Shown here: piece by piece, positions 46,291 to 56,910 of the stretch
How the letters are laid out: every line of letters starts with the position of its first letter
Position numbering within the stretch: the first letter of the stretch is position 1
From: Macrosoma leucophasiata
Lineage: Eukaryota; Arthropoda; Insecta; Lepidoptera; Hedylidae
Direction: 5' to 3'
NCBI GenBank assembly: GCA_036365455.1
Contig: JAWQUS010000003.1
Span: 6,902,001 to 6,966,000 of the forward strand
DNA length: 64,000 nucleotides
Notes under the pieces: model-generated
The model's database searches: none
Told to the model about the DNA's origin: nothing
What the model saw: only the letters and a program-made list of their open reading frames with translations
Position numbers and translations under genes: made by a program

Positions 46291-46599
46291 GTTAGTTTTG
46301 TAACAGTTGCATATTTACATGTGAATTTCTATATTTTGGTATCAGATCTATTATCATTTTCTGCTAATGCTAAATTTTAAATGCTCACTCGTTGACTTAG
46401 TCACATACATCAAAATTAACGTAGAGGCCGCATCGTTTTGGCTTGGTCTTGATGGACAAGATTATACTATACTCAAACCTTCGATAAAAACCGACCAATA
46501 GGATCACACTTAATGTAAAATGTCTTAATTCAAGTCAGCCGTACAATCTTATTAGAGAAGTATTTCAGAAAGCGGGTGTAAGTGAACATTTGAATATCA

Positions 46600-47215
46600 G
46601 GTGTACGCCAAAGTGAGGATCGGGGGCAATAGAACATTCCCGCACACTACGAGGCACCGGAGGCACCCCTCGCGAGACACGCGGTCGGAATGCAGCTAGG
46701 GATGAAAAAATATTTCGATATTTATCGATATATCTTTAATATATGAAACTAAAAATACAATATATGAAAGTAAAACGCAAAATCAGCCCTATATGAATAA
46801 AAGTGTACCATTTGAATGTCTCTTTCAAGATAAATCACAGCACAGAAAGCGGCTGAAGCAAAACTGTCAAAATTACTAATTTTACAGTTCAATCGCTGGT
46901 AAATACTACAATTGTTTTTCAAATAAATTTATGAAAAGAACAACATACACGTATTTTGTATTTTATATGCCTACTTACCTATCCAAATTTACGATTATTC
47001 ACGTATGTAGGTATACCCATAAACGATCAGTATAACTTAAGGTACATTGGATTTCTCTTAAAAGAAGAATTATTAACTTAATTCGTTATGTATCGATATA
47101 TTGTTATTTACAAAAAAAATGCATCCCTAAATGCAGCGCGCCGTCACCCCCGGGCCGAACGTGCGCGCGACACCGTCCCCCGGGGCATACACCCACCCTC
47201 TCGACGCCATGCAAA
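46600..47215. other. GC-rich host island split by a hAT element
   Basis: Outside the hAT element, 46600-46696 and 47138-47215 are strikingly GC- and CpG-rich (ACGAGGCACCGGAGGCACCC; GTCACCCCCGGGCCGAACGT) in AT-rich surroundings. With the insert and one target duplication removed they form a continuous island of about 170 bp. It could be a regulatory element or an exon; I see no convincing frame. Confidence 0.5.
46697..47129. mobile_element. Non-autonomous hAT element (TAGGGATG ends)
   Basis: The 433-bp element begins TAGGGATG and ends CATCCCTA, with looser similarity further in (ATCGATA near both ends). It is flanked by exact 8-bp direct repeats AATGCAGC (46689-46696, 47130-47137). Inverted ends plus an 8-bp duplication define a hAT insertion. 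The interior is AT-rich with no transposase. Confidence 0.92.
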
Positions 47216-47978
47216 TTTAATTATGTTACTTTTATTTTAACTTCACAAGGGCAGGAGAACATGACGGACATTAATGTATTCGAACGCGTTTCGAAATATC
47301 GTGTTATGCAAATTCCAAGTTTAAATCGTTTAACTATTTAAACCGCACCTTGCGGACTTCTGTCGGTGAGACTACGGGGGTGGTGGGTGGCAGAATAGAG
47401 CATATGAAATCTGTAAACTACAAACCTAGTTTGTTTGTTTCAAAGTAATTACGAGTTGGCATGTTTACTTTAACGGGCTGTGTTGTTGGTGAGGTATTTT
47501 TAATTTATTTATACAGTACAATAATAATTATACATAGAAAAAGCAGCCTTGAAGTTTATTTTATTGTTTATCCATTGTATTTTAAACTGTTTACTTCTTT
47601 CCATTACCAATTCCTCTATTGCTATAAAATTCCATAAACGATCTTATACAGTAAGTAATAACGATTTCCGATAGGGTTTCAACATTATTTAATTCACAAA
47701 AAGCAATTAGGAAACCAGTTGCTTACACGACTAACGTGAAATATGAATACAGCCTTGAACGTATATAACACCTACATTTCCTGTATGCGAGGTTGGAGCG
47801 AGCCCGGTGCATTTAACGGTAAATATGTAAAGTTATGCAAACTGCATGACGAGGTGGCTTTTGAACGCAAAATTCTCCGTGTACCCGCCAGAATGCAGAT
47901 TGCTTCGTTAACAAATAATAAGACCTGAAGAACAGACCTTTTGCATTAACTTTGTGTATCCTTGACCTACCGATTACA
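47216..47978. other. AT-rich non-coding DNA
   Basis: Nothing recognised; a 61-codon frame at 47743-47928 has no motif. Confidence 0.4.
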
Positions 47979-48256
47979 TTTTTTATGTAACGAAGCAGCT
48001 CACATGGATGTTAAGTAAAGAGTGATAACTGCCGCCTATAGATATCTACCTAAAACCAGAGGATAAAATGCAGATGCCACCCCCGGAGACCAAAGTTTTT
48101 ATGACTCTGTAATAACTATTATTACTGACCACATTACCATCTGACTGGAACACGATAGAGCTGAACACTTATGAACACTACCATTTCAAGTCAGATAGAT
48201 TAGGTAATGCCATGGTCCCTACGCCCTCGAGCTCCTTACACTGCAACTCTAACACC
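47979..48256 (-). mobile_element. R270 family copy, nearly full length
   Basis: Minus strand from GTTAGAGTTGCAGTGTAAGG and AGCTCGAGGGCGTAGGGACC through GCATTACCTAATCTATCTG, ATCGTGTTCCAGTCAGATGG and ATGCCATCTGCATTTTATCC-like sequence to GTGAGCTGCTTCGTTACAT and an A-rich tail. The middle has a small duplication around GTGTTCATAAGTGTTCAG. Confidence 0.82.
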
Positions 48257-49157
48257 AAATCACTTGAATATTAGTAGTTTTATGTCATTTTAGAACTAAG
48301 ACAAAGCTTAGATTAGACGATGGATAGAGCAGCACTTTAGAGCATCAGAAATTCGGATTCAAAATTGTTGGATGATAAGCCGAGAGAAAGGACAACAAAC
48401 TATTAGACGAGGAAAACACTATAAATAACTTGTAAAATCGTAGGCCTTCAATTATTTCCTTGTTATTTTCCTCAAGTACCTAAGTATTTCACATTGAAAT
48501 GTCAAGTTTAGTGTGTATAAGTAAAAACAAACTCCCTAAAAATATTGTGACACAAATTCACAATAATGCAGACAAGGAAACATTTTTTTTAAACTAGTTG
48601 TTTACATTGACCTTATACTTATGTTAATTTTAACCTCGGTGCCATGTGTGTAATCAAATGACATAAAATATGTAAAAAGTCCGACGCTCGATTACAATAT
48701 CACATGAATATGCATAGGATAGTAACTAAAACGAGTAGTCTATTTTTATGCCTACACTACTTCGCTATTCATATTATTAAAGTTACGAAATCGGCTTTAT
48801 TACAGAGTTATTAATTATGGAGAGCGAGTATGTCAGGTTATAATAAATTTCTATTCGTGTTTAGCTTCCAGCTATTCTAGAATATCGTGTAATTTTATTG
48901 TATTAAATTTTATGTTTCGTTGTAATTTTGTAATTTCGTGAATTTTTAATAAAATATTAGATAGAGTTGATTTTACTGAATCTCGAGTGGTCAGGCATTA
49001 ATCTTATCCATTATAGCTGAATAATGGTTCAACAAAATCTCTATTGTATTCCGGTTACATGGATTACTGTCTACATATTCTAGGTACACCAGTATGGATC
49101 TGTAATTTCTGGTAGAATAATATATGTATGTATAAGCCTCGGGACTAGCACGGAGTC
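48257..49157. other. AT-rich non-coding DNA
   Basis: No recognisable feature. Confidence 0.4.
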
Positions 49158-49330
49158 TTTTATTTATGTAATGAAGGTGGCAAACAAGCATGCAGTCCAC
49201 ATTGATATTAAGTGATGACGGCAGCCTATAGACATCCACACAAAGACCAGAGGTCAAAATGCAGATGCGCTGCCACCCCTGAGACTTTATTTATGTCTCT
49301 GTGATAGTTATTACGGAACTGTACATTAAA
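49158..49330 (-). mobile_element. R270 family 3' half
   Basis: Minus strand: GTAATAACTATCACAGAGAC, AGTCTCAGGGGTGGCAGCGC, ATCTGCATTTTGACCTCTGG, TGTGTGGATGTCTATAGGCT and GCATGCTTGTTTGCCACC, ending in an A-rich tail. The 5' half is absent, as expected of 5' truncation. Confidence 0.85.
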
Positions 49331-49908
49331 GTGCTGCACTGAAACCTAAGGTTATACTATCTTTAGATTGTACCTATTAATTTTTCATCAATATCAACTG
49401 TTTGTTGAACTGCAATTAATTACACAGAAGAAAAACTTGGGTACATAATACACGCATTATACTTTTATACTTCAGAACTAATTGATTTGGGAACGAGCTG
49501 TGAGTATGGCAACACGGCGACGAACGGCGAAACCAATTAAAATCAAATTGTTCGGTAAACAAGCCGAGCTGGAGGCCGCGGAAGCTCATCCAATATCCGA
49601 ATTCCGTTCGTCTGACACAAAGGACTGTCGCTTCCACGTCGCTTTGTAAGCAGGCGGAACGTAGATTATAATACAACAGTAGGTACCTATCAACCAAACA
49701 TGTATTGTAAACCTATGTATAATATATATTAATTGGTCGTCATTCTGGTATGTCATGTATTTTCATTGATAGGTAGACAGAATTTGGACGGCCCGGTTGG
49801 TCCAGCGATGTGACACGGCTTTTTTTTTCGAATGGACAGTATTACTGTAGGCAAAATGCCTCTACAGCGTAACCGGACATGTGTGAGACGGCTCAGTTAA
49901 AAGGCTAT
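49331..49908. other. Non-coding DNA with a small GC-richer open frame
   Basis: A 47-codon plus-strand frame starts at an ATG at 49506 (MATRRRTAKPIKI at the start) and ends at 49649, in a GC-richer patch. A pyrimidine-rich TTTTATACTTCAG acceptor-like site precedes it (49474) and GTAAGC follows its end (49646). I do not recognise the peptide, and the minus strand is also open here (49416-49697), so it is unproven. Confidence 0.3.
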
Positions 49909-50103
49909 TTATTACACGACACGGTATTCAGGGTTCGGCAGAAAGGGTGGACGTGACCTCGCGCCGGGTTGCCGCTTATTACACTATCCGGTCGCAGTAC
50001 AAATACACGGGCAGCTCCGGTCGCCCTAATTAGGGCCCTAACTCCCTAAATGTTATTACACTACCCTTGCTATCGTACCCTGAATACCGTGCCGTGTAAT
50101 AAG
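49909..50103. mobile_element. MITE with TTATTACACG inverted ends
   Basis: TTATTACACGACACGGTATT and CAGGGT on the left are mirrored by ACCCTGAATACCGTGCCGTG and TAATAA on the right (about 29 bp, few mismatches). The interior is GC-rich and contains two further TTATTACACTA motifs (about 49976, 50052). No transposase; target duplication unclear. Confidence 0.75.
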
Positions 50104-50357
50104 TCCTATAGTCCAAGATACTTGTTTCAAGCCTGTGTGTTTGTGTATGTTTTGTGTGTACAACGAAACCCAAGACACAGGTTTATTATAAGCTTATTTT
50201 TAGAATGATTCATCATTGTTTTCACATTCCATACAATACAGATTTTTAGGATGTTAGTGAGTGATGTAGATGAGAATCGTGAGAATGAGAAGATGATGAC
50301 CGATTGGATCTAAGAGTAATTTTGGGCGCTTATAAAATTAGGATCATTCGTTCCATG

Positions 50358-50457
50358 ATCTGTACGTAGCTTGTTTACTCTTGCCCCTTTTTAACGATCC
50401 GTACCCAATCTGTACGTAGCTTGTTTACTCTTTCCCCTTTTTAGGGTTCCGTACCCA
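50358..50457. repeat. Two-copy 50-bp tandem repeat
   Basis: ATCTGTACGTAGCTTGTTTA, CTCTTGCCCCTTTTTAACGA and TCCGTACCCA repeat with period 50; the second copy has TTTCCCC and AGGGTTCCGT. It overlaps the start of the GGGTTCCGTACCC repeat. Confidence 0.85.
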
Positions 50458-50565
50458 AAGGTTAAAAACGGGAGCTACGACAAACGGGATTTTTTGCCGT
50501 TTTTGTATATCAAGGTTATATAAGGTACGTCTGCGAGTCCGACTCGCACTTGGTCGGTTTTTACC
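50440..50565 (-). mobile_element. Arthropod GGGTTCCGTACCC repeat, internally deleted
   Basis: AGGGTTCCGTACCCAAAGGT, TAAAAACGGGAGCTACGACA at one end and GAGTCCGACTCGCACTTGGT plus CGGTTTTT at the other are the termini of a widespread arthropod family. Much of the usual middle is missing. Confidence 0.75.
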
Positions 50566-51541
50566 CATAAATGTCGATCGACGTGTGTCGCCTCTCAACA
50601 GTCGTCCGTTGACGATATTAGGTATGGTCGCAATTGCACCGGGTGACCCTTTTTGACTTTAGTAATTATTCCTCAGTTGTTGTGAACGGGCGGTGATTAT
50701 CATACCTACTACTGCAAACTATTGAGTTATTCATGCAAAGACCTGATGTAGCACTCGTTTGTTCATTAGCAAATCGACAGTACAAGACAAAATCTTAACA
50801 GTTAAATATGCGCATACATTTACATTTAGTGTATTTAAATATAAGAGTTTAGCGCTGTCTTTGGGCCTATGTATGCCTAATTAGGCAAATTTATATTAAA
50901 GCCAGCTCTTTGAAACAACTTCTTATTCGTGGAACTTATAAAAATTCTAGGATTTGCTGATATAGAACATAAAGCTATCCTTTTAACACACTTAAAAAAG
51001 CGAAGAGAACCAGTTCTTAATTCATTGGAATCTTTTTTATACTCCCCTATGATTCTTTGACCCGTTGACGGATTTGGATGATCCTTATTTATTTGAATGA
51101 AAGAGGAGGTTACGGCGGTGGTCCTTTATAGGTAATTAAGAAATAAAAGGTCTGGAAAGTTTAATTCAAATTCTTTAAGTAGTTTCGAAGTAAAAGCGTA
51201 ATAAATTTTCACGATGCAAATTTTTTTAGTAGGACATTACGTCAACTAACTTCGATTGTTCTGTTTTATTGTTTAATAGTTCTGCATTCATTTAGAAAAC
51301 ATAAATTACTATTGTTTTGTTATAACTGTACTCAGATGGCATTAAATAGGACAAATACCTACCAGGAATTTACTCATTTGCCGATTTGTGCAACAGGATA
51401 ATGTCCAATATTAGGTATTATGGATTATTGGCATAAACAGAACCCATACAAAAAAAACGGTCGTCTTATATTTTTAACCGATTTACAAAAATTCGGTCAA
51501 GTACGATTCGGATTCGCGCGCACAGATTTTAAAGGAGGAGA
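50566..51541. other. AT-rich non-coding DNA
   Basis: No recognisable gene or repeat. Confidence 0.4.
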
Positions 51542-52512
51542 ATTTTTTTGTTAACCCATAGATAGTAATACTCTTTGATCAATCATGGTTTTGATGAGAA
51601 TAACTAACAATACATGCAACTCACATTGATGGTAAATGAATGCTGCAACATATAGATATCTATATAAAATCAAAGATCGAAATGTAGATACTCAGATGCC
51701 GATATCACTCCTGAAGTCTGAGAGATTTTGCCTCTGAGCCAGAAAATAATCCTACTGTAAAACTAGGTTCTACTTACATATTTAAACCACAGAAGTCGTG
51801 ATACCGATAACAATGTCTATAGGACGATTGTTTACTGAACAAGCGGACTAACCAACCTTAGGAACTGGAATTGTTCAAAACTCGGGCGAAGCACGGAGCA
51901 GGGCGGAGTCGGGAGTCGGGCGAAAGTGACCCAACTTACCAATGAACATTGAACAAAGTTCACAACTCGAACAATATTTGTTCCGAACCCGGTCCACAAC
52001 TTCCGAACCAATATAAAGTTTGATACTGTGAATACAATTATTATAATGTTTTGCGAACTAAGGGACTAATCTTCGCACTTAGGTAGGTACTAGTTGGCTC
52101 GGTTAATGGAACTTATATTCATGTTAATTTAAATAAGGCGCAGATAATTTTTGTTAACGTGTAGAGATTAACTCTCCGATCAACCATGTTTTTATGAGAA
52201 TGGCTTACAACCATGCAACTCACATTGATGTATATTTATTTTGCAACCTATAGACATCCATACATAAATCCTGTTTTTAATATAATTCAATGTCACTTCT
52301 GAAGCCTGAGAGATTTTGGTAAAAATTTAAATGAAGAGGCGATATTTTTTGTTAACGCGTATATATTATATACTTTTTAATCAATCTTGTGTTTTATGAT
52401 AAATAACTGCATTCACATATGATAAGTGAATACTGGAACCTTTAGACATCTATACAAAAATAAAAGATCATAATCCTGAAACCTAAGATACTCGTATTTA
52501 GCCTCTACGCCA
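51542..52512 (-). repeat. Local array of three related units, each ending in an R270 3' piece
   Basis: Units start at 51542, 52146 and 52343 with a shared head (TTTTTGTTAAC, then a GAT(A/T)-rich stretch, then GATCAATCATG-like sequence). Each continues into R270 on the minus strand (CATGCAACTCACATTGATG, CCTATAGACATC, CTGAAGCCTGAGAGATTTTG). The copies are diverged from one another. Between units 1 and 2 lie about 400 bp of other sequence with a GC-rich patch (51885-51935). Confidence 0.7.
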
Positions 52513-52549
52513 GAAATTAAATGCATAAATTTTAAACTTGCACCTTTTT

Positions 52550-52668
52550 TATGTTATGGAAGTGGTAAACAAGCATGCAGTACACATTGATGTAAAGTGA
52601 TGACTGCAGCCTATAGACACCCACACAAAGACCAAGATCAAAATGCAGATGCGTTACCACTCAAATAG
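52550..52668 (-). mobile_element. R270 family 3' fragment
   Basis: Minus strand: GAGTGGTAACGCATCTGCAT, TGATCTTGGTCTTTGTGTGG, GTGTCTATAGGCTGCAGTCA and GTACTGCATGCTTGTTTACC, A-rich end. Much closer to the family consensus than the three units just upstream, so it is a separate, younger insertion. Confidence 0.82.
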
Positions 52669-53949
52669 AAAGAATGTAAGGATAGTAAGTAATGTAATAT
52701 AAAAAAATAGTTTATCGTCATTAAATAATATTATTTTTCGTGGAAGTGCACTGCACCAGCGCTCTTTAGGACGAGCCGCCTCTGCCTTAGATACAAAGTA
52801 TTATGAACAACAGAGAAACTAGGTTATTTATAGTATTTCGCTTGCGCCAGTACGTAAAATTCCATTATTTTATGTAAGTATGTTAATCGAAACGAAAAAC
52901 GGTTACGTAATTAAATGTGTTTTGAATTATTCACCTTCTAACAGATGTCTTTCACAAAAATTATAATATGAAATGGGGGAGTGCAATACGTTATTGGGGA
53001 GCAATTTTCAAAACTATTGTTGTAAATTAGCCTAACATTGATTGACAAGCTTTGATCCCCAGGTCGATGGGTAAGTGCTAATGAAATTTTTCTATTTTTC
53101 GGAAATTTCCTTGTGCCACCTTCTCAGTGTGGTAATAGAAAAGTAATTTAATTCGCGAAACGTTGATATTTGCATTTATGCTTGAATGCATGCATATACC
53201 TATGAAGGGGCAACCTTCATGGAATAGAGGTGTAAAGTTACAAAGTTACGATTTGAAAAATATCACTCGGTACCTCTTTTGTTGACAAAGGTTAAATGTT
53301 TATGATTGGATACTGTGTCATACATTTGTATATTTGACACCAATGTAGATATTATATGCCCAACACCCCCTATTGAAGCCCACCCCGTGACGTCACCCGG
53401 CCGTCACGCGCAGGGATCGCAAAATGAAAGCACAGTCTATCAGCCTTTCTCTTTGCTACCATATTTATAACAAAAGCATCATTTTATGCGTATAAGTGCC
53501 CCGTATTGTTTTACTATAAAATCACGACTACATAGCCGACTAGTAACATAAGTACTTTATAAAAACTACTGTTATTGCTAGAATTACTGTTCAAAATACT
53601 CCTAATTAATGGTACAACTGCCAAATCACCCCTAAATGGTAGAGTTTAGCGTTAACGAGTTATGATTAAGTATTATAATAATTGTATAACTGCGTTATTT
53701 CTGGCACACAGGAAAAACATTCTAGCTCTTAGAAATTTATAGAAGAAGCAAAACTTCTGTAACAGACCTCTAATTATGGGCATAACCGAAATACCTACTA
53801 ATTGACAACATTTCATATTTTTAACCTACATGTTTTATTACATTATTCAAAAGTTAATCCAAAACTGGGGCACCCGTGTTTAACCATTTTTCGAAATTTT
53901 GTAATTCTTATTCATAATTTCAACTTTGAAAGTTAGTGTATTCTAAAAA
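52669..53949. other. Non-coding DNA with a decayed T95 copy and a CRE-like site
   Basis: At 53166-53250 GCTTGAATGCATGCATATAC, GAAGGGGCAACCTTCATGG and GTGTAAAGTTACAAAGTTAC form a decayed T95 element. A GC-rich patch at 53375-53425 contains the palindrome TGACGTCA (about 53388-53395), the CREB/ATF-type site. No gene recognised. Confidence 0.45.
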
Positions 53950-53954
53950 GACGT

Positions 53955-54920
53955 ATGCGCCATATGACGTCACACATACGGTGGAATGGCGATAAAAACA
54001 TTGCCTTGTCCCGTGACCCTAAAAAAAAATGTAGATATCACTGTCTTGTCGTTGTCGGCTTGTCAAACTCGATGTAGGGCTGTTGATCTTTAAATTTTAA
54101 AAACATCAGTACCAGTGTTCGAATCGATATCGATATATCAATGTAATTTTTAAAAAAATCTATGATCTTTATCTCTGCGTGTCGTCGATTAATCTCTTCC
54201 TTGATCCAACTACAAAATTATAAAAAGACGATCGAGCAAAAAAAAACACAGCGTAGCTCAAAATATAAAAAAAAATATCGAATGTATAAATCTACATTTT
54301 AATTAGTTTTTAATATCGACATATCGAAAAAAAAACAATATTATATCAATAGCCTGTTTAACTAAAAACAGTTAACTGTAAAACTTGTTTTTTTTAATAA
54401 ATAAGTTCGTAGCAGATTTTTATATACTCCGTAGTAGGAATAGCGATTCCATTTCCGATTTCGAAGTGCCCAAAATCCATTTACGAAAAAATCGATCTAT
54501 TTTTGATTTGGGCTAAGTAATACTAAATTTCAAGGAAAACAGACGACCAAAAAAAGCAACTCAACAGTGTTCAATGCTGGTATAATGCTTTCTATTATGT
54601 TTCCTATGTCCCTATGTGAATTAACCAAAAAGATCGATCTTCGATTTTCCAGGGTATAGTATTGATTCACTAGATCAATCCAATCGAGTTAAATAAATTA
54701 TTATAATTATTTAAATATGAATCGATTTTTTGGGTCCTAAAGATAGCTTTTTCATTTCATCGATCTCAGGTCTCGGATCACCAACCCTACTTCCTAGTTT
54801 TATACTTTGACATTGACGTTTTCGTATCAGTTTGACACATCTTGTCACAGAGTATGTAACAATTTATAGATAGGCAATGGTAACTACTTCATTCCACCAT
54901 ATAAGTGACGTCAACACATG
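53955..54920. mobile_element. Probable element with long imperfect inverted repeats
   Basis: ATATGACGTCACACATACGG plus TGGAATGGCG (from 53963) is matched in reverse by CATTCCACCATATAAGTGAC and GTCA (to about 54913). Inner segments also match in reverse (GTCAAACT plus GTAGGGCTGTTGATC near 54061-54087, against GATCACCAACCCTAC at 54776-54790 and AGTTTGACAC at 54829). The interior is AT-rich with TCGATATCGATATAT motifs. Ends and target duplication not fixed. Confidence 0.5.
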
Positions 54921-56022
54921 TTTTTCCGTTTTATTTTTTTTTCACAGAAATTAAGAAATACAAAAATACAAAAAATATATTTGAACTCAGAAAAGAAAAA
55001 TAAACAAACGGTATTTTTCTTTTAGGGTCGTGTCAATTTTGAAATGTTGTCAATTCAACCTAGTGCTAATAAATGGCTGTGTTCAGTATTATCAATATGA
55101 ACAGTGGGTACACTTATTTGTCACATTCGATACTAAACTTACGTATATATTTATCCTATATCTATCTCCTTTATAATTCGATTACGGGGTAGGCAGAGAG
55201 TGTGGAGCGCCAGACATCCCGGCCCAGACACACCTCCCTACATTCGATACTTATAATTCAAAAAATCAAACCCATTTATAAGTAAAATTACAGTTATACC
55301 TACCTAGGTGTTAAACAAGAAAAGTCACCGGGCCTATGCAAGAATGCGTGTCCATTCTACAAACGAACCGTGTACCTACACAATTTCGGCGCTGAGCAAG
55401 CAAAAAATCTTGTCTGCGCTAGACACGACGCGAGTAGGGTAAGGTAATGGTCGGTGGTTATCGGTCAGGTAGTTTTTGGACGTTTATTTGTAAGTAAAAT
55501 ACCTATTATGGCTGACACCGAGTTGGCTTTCACACCCTGCGCACGACTGCCCGAAAACAATCTTAATGTGTACACGTTTCTATTTGTCTTGTCTGTAGTA
55601 GACACGAAAAGTTTTCGTCTCTAAATCAAACAAAATTCTTGTCGTGTACATAAACAATTGGTCTTATCTGCAGCAGACACGGTGAAATTTCTTAGTGTAC
55701 AAAGGCTCTAAGAGACAATCTCAATCGGGTAGTATTTTCGGCATTGAATTAGCATGTTAATGTTTACAAAGAGAAAATTAAATAACCATCGGTGCATCGA
55801 ATGAACCCGGTCAGACTCATTACGCTAATGCCGCCGGCTTGGGACTGAATACATCCAATTATTTGTCGGAGCTTGCGACCGTTTATCCCTGGCATTCGCA
55901 TAATCTACCTAGCTCTAGCCTTTACCGCAGTTGTATTTATGTACTTGGCTCCTAATATTCAGGCCGTATACTTATGGGCTTAATCGATAATAAGTAAGAT
56001 GGATAACTACGATTAAGTATGT
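54921..56022. other. Non-coding DNA with a T95 fragment
   Basis: At 55172-55215 ATTCGATTACGGGGTAGGCA and GAGAGTGTGGAGCGCCAGAC form a decayed GGGGTAGGCAGAG fragment. The rest shows GTCTGC/GTAGACAC motifs repeated around 55410-55690 but no gene. Confidence 0.4.
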
Positions 56023-56160
56023 TCTTAGGTTTCCGCGAGCTGCACTCATTGAAATAAAACTAGTTTTCGGATTTATCTCGCGTACCTTATATCAAACTAA
56101 AATTAGATTTTAAATAATCATAATCAATTCAAATCCGAAAACTAGTTTTATTTCAATACT
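56023..56160. mobile_element. Small internally deleted TGTTCTTAGG element
   Basis: The left end (TGTTCTTAGGTTTCCGCGAG, CTGCACTCATTGAAATAAAA, CTAGTTTTCGGATTTATCTC) is mirrored 50 bp later by AAATCCGAAAACTAGTTTTA and TTTCAAT. The outermost bases of the right end are missing. It lies 57 bp from an R270 copy. Confidence 0.75.
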
Positions 56161-56216
56161 ATTAAGTAATTATATAGGTATGTTTTTGCCTCGCAAAAGC
56201 ATTAGTAACGGACCTT

Positions 56217-56490
56217 CACTGATGGTAGAGTTCCAAGTGTAGGAGCTCGAGGGCGTAGGCACCACCGCATTACCTAACCTATCTGCCGCTAAATTACAGT
56301 GTTCGGCACTATCGTGTTCCGGTTAGATAGTAATGTATGGCCCCGTAATAACTATCATAGAGACATGACACCTTAGGTCTCAGGGGTGGCAACGCATCTA
56401 CATTTTGACCTCTGGTTTTTATGTAGATGTCATAAGATAACATCAATATGAGCTGCATGCTTATTTGCCACCTGCCTCACATAAAAAAAT
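56217..56490 (+). mobile_element. R270 family copy, essentially full length
   Basis: The best reference copy in the window: CACTGATGGTAGAGTTCCAA, GGAGCTCGAGGGCGTAGGCA, CACCGCATTACCTAACCTAT, GTTCGGCACTATCGTGTTCC, TAATGTATGGCCCCGTAATA, CATGACACCTTAGGTCTCAG, GGGTGGCAACGCATCTACAT, TTTGACCTCTGGTTTTTATG, GAGCTGCATGCTTATTTGCC and ACATAAAAAAAT. About 270 bp with no coding potential. Confidence 0.9.
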
Positions 56491-56908
56491 AAACCTAGTA
56501 CATAATAAATCATCTTGTAACCACCATTCAAACCTATCAAAGTTGGTTAAAGTATGTCATTGTTTACAACATCATGTTCACGACTTAGCAAATAAAATCA
56601 CAACTCTATGTAGTTTCACTTCAATATAATTTACAGAGTCGTAATAAATTGTAATCAAACCACAAGTAAATCTCGCTGCAGAATAACTGCCGCTATAAAA
56701 GCAACGTAAAACAAATTATAGCTGTCCCCATAAAAATATACCCCACGTAACATTAATGTTTTGTCAACGGTACCTATTCTGAATAAAATAACTTAAAAAA
56801 AAAATGATTAATGCATAGTGGCAGTCTGCAGTTTTAGTAGGATGATGGTCCCGATTTCAAAGTCCCACCTTCAGTTCGGGAAGCGATGTTGAGTAAAAAA
56901 AGAATCGA
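56491..56908. other. AT-rich non-coding DNA
   Basis: No recognisable feature. Confidence 0.4.
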
Positions 56909-56910
56909 TA

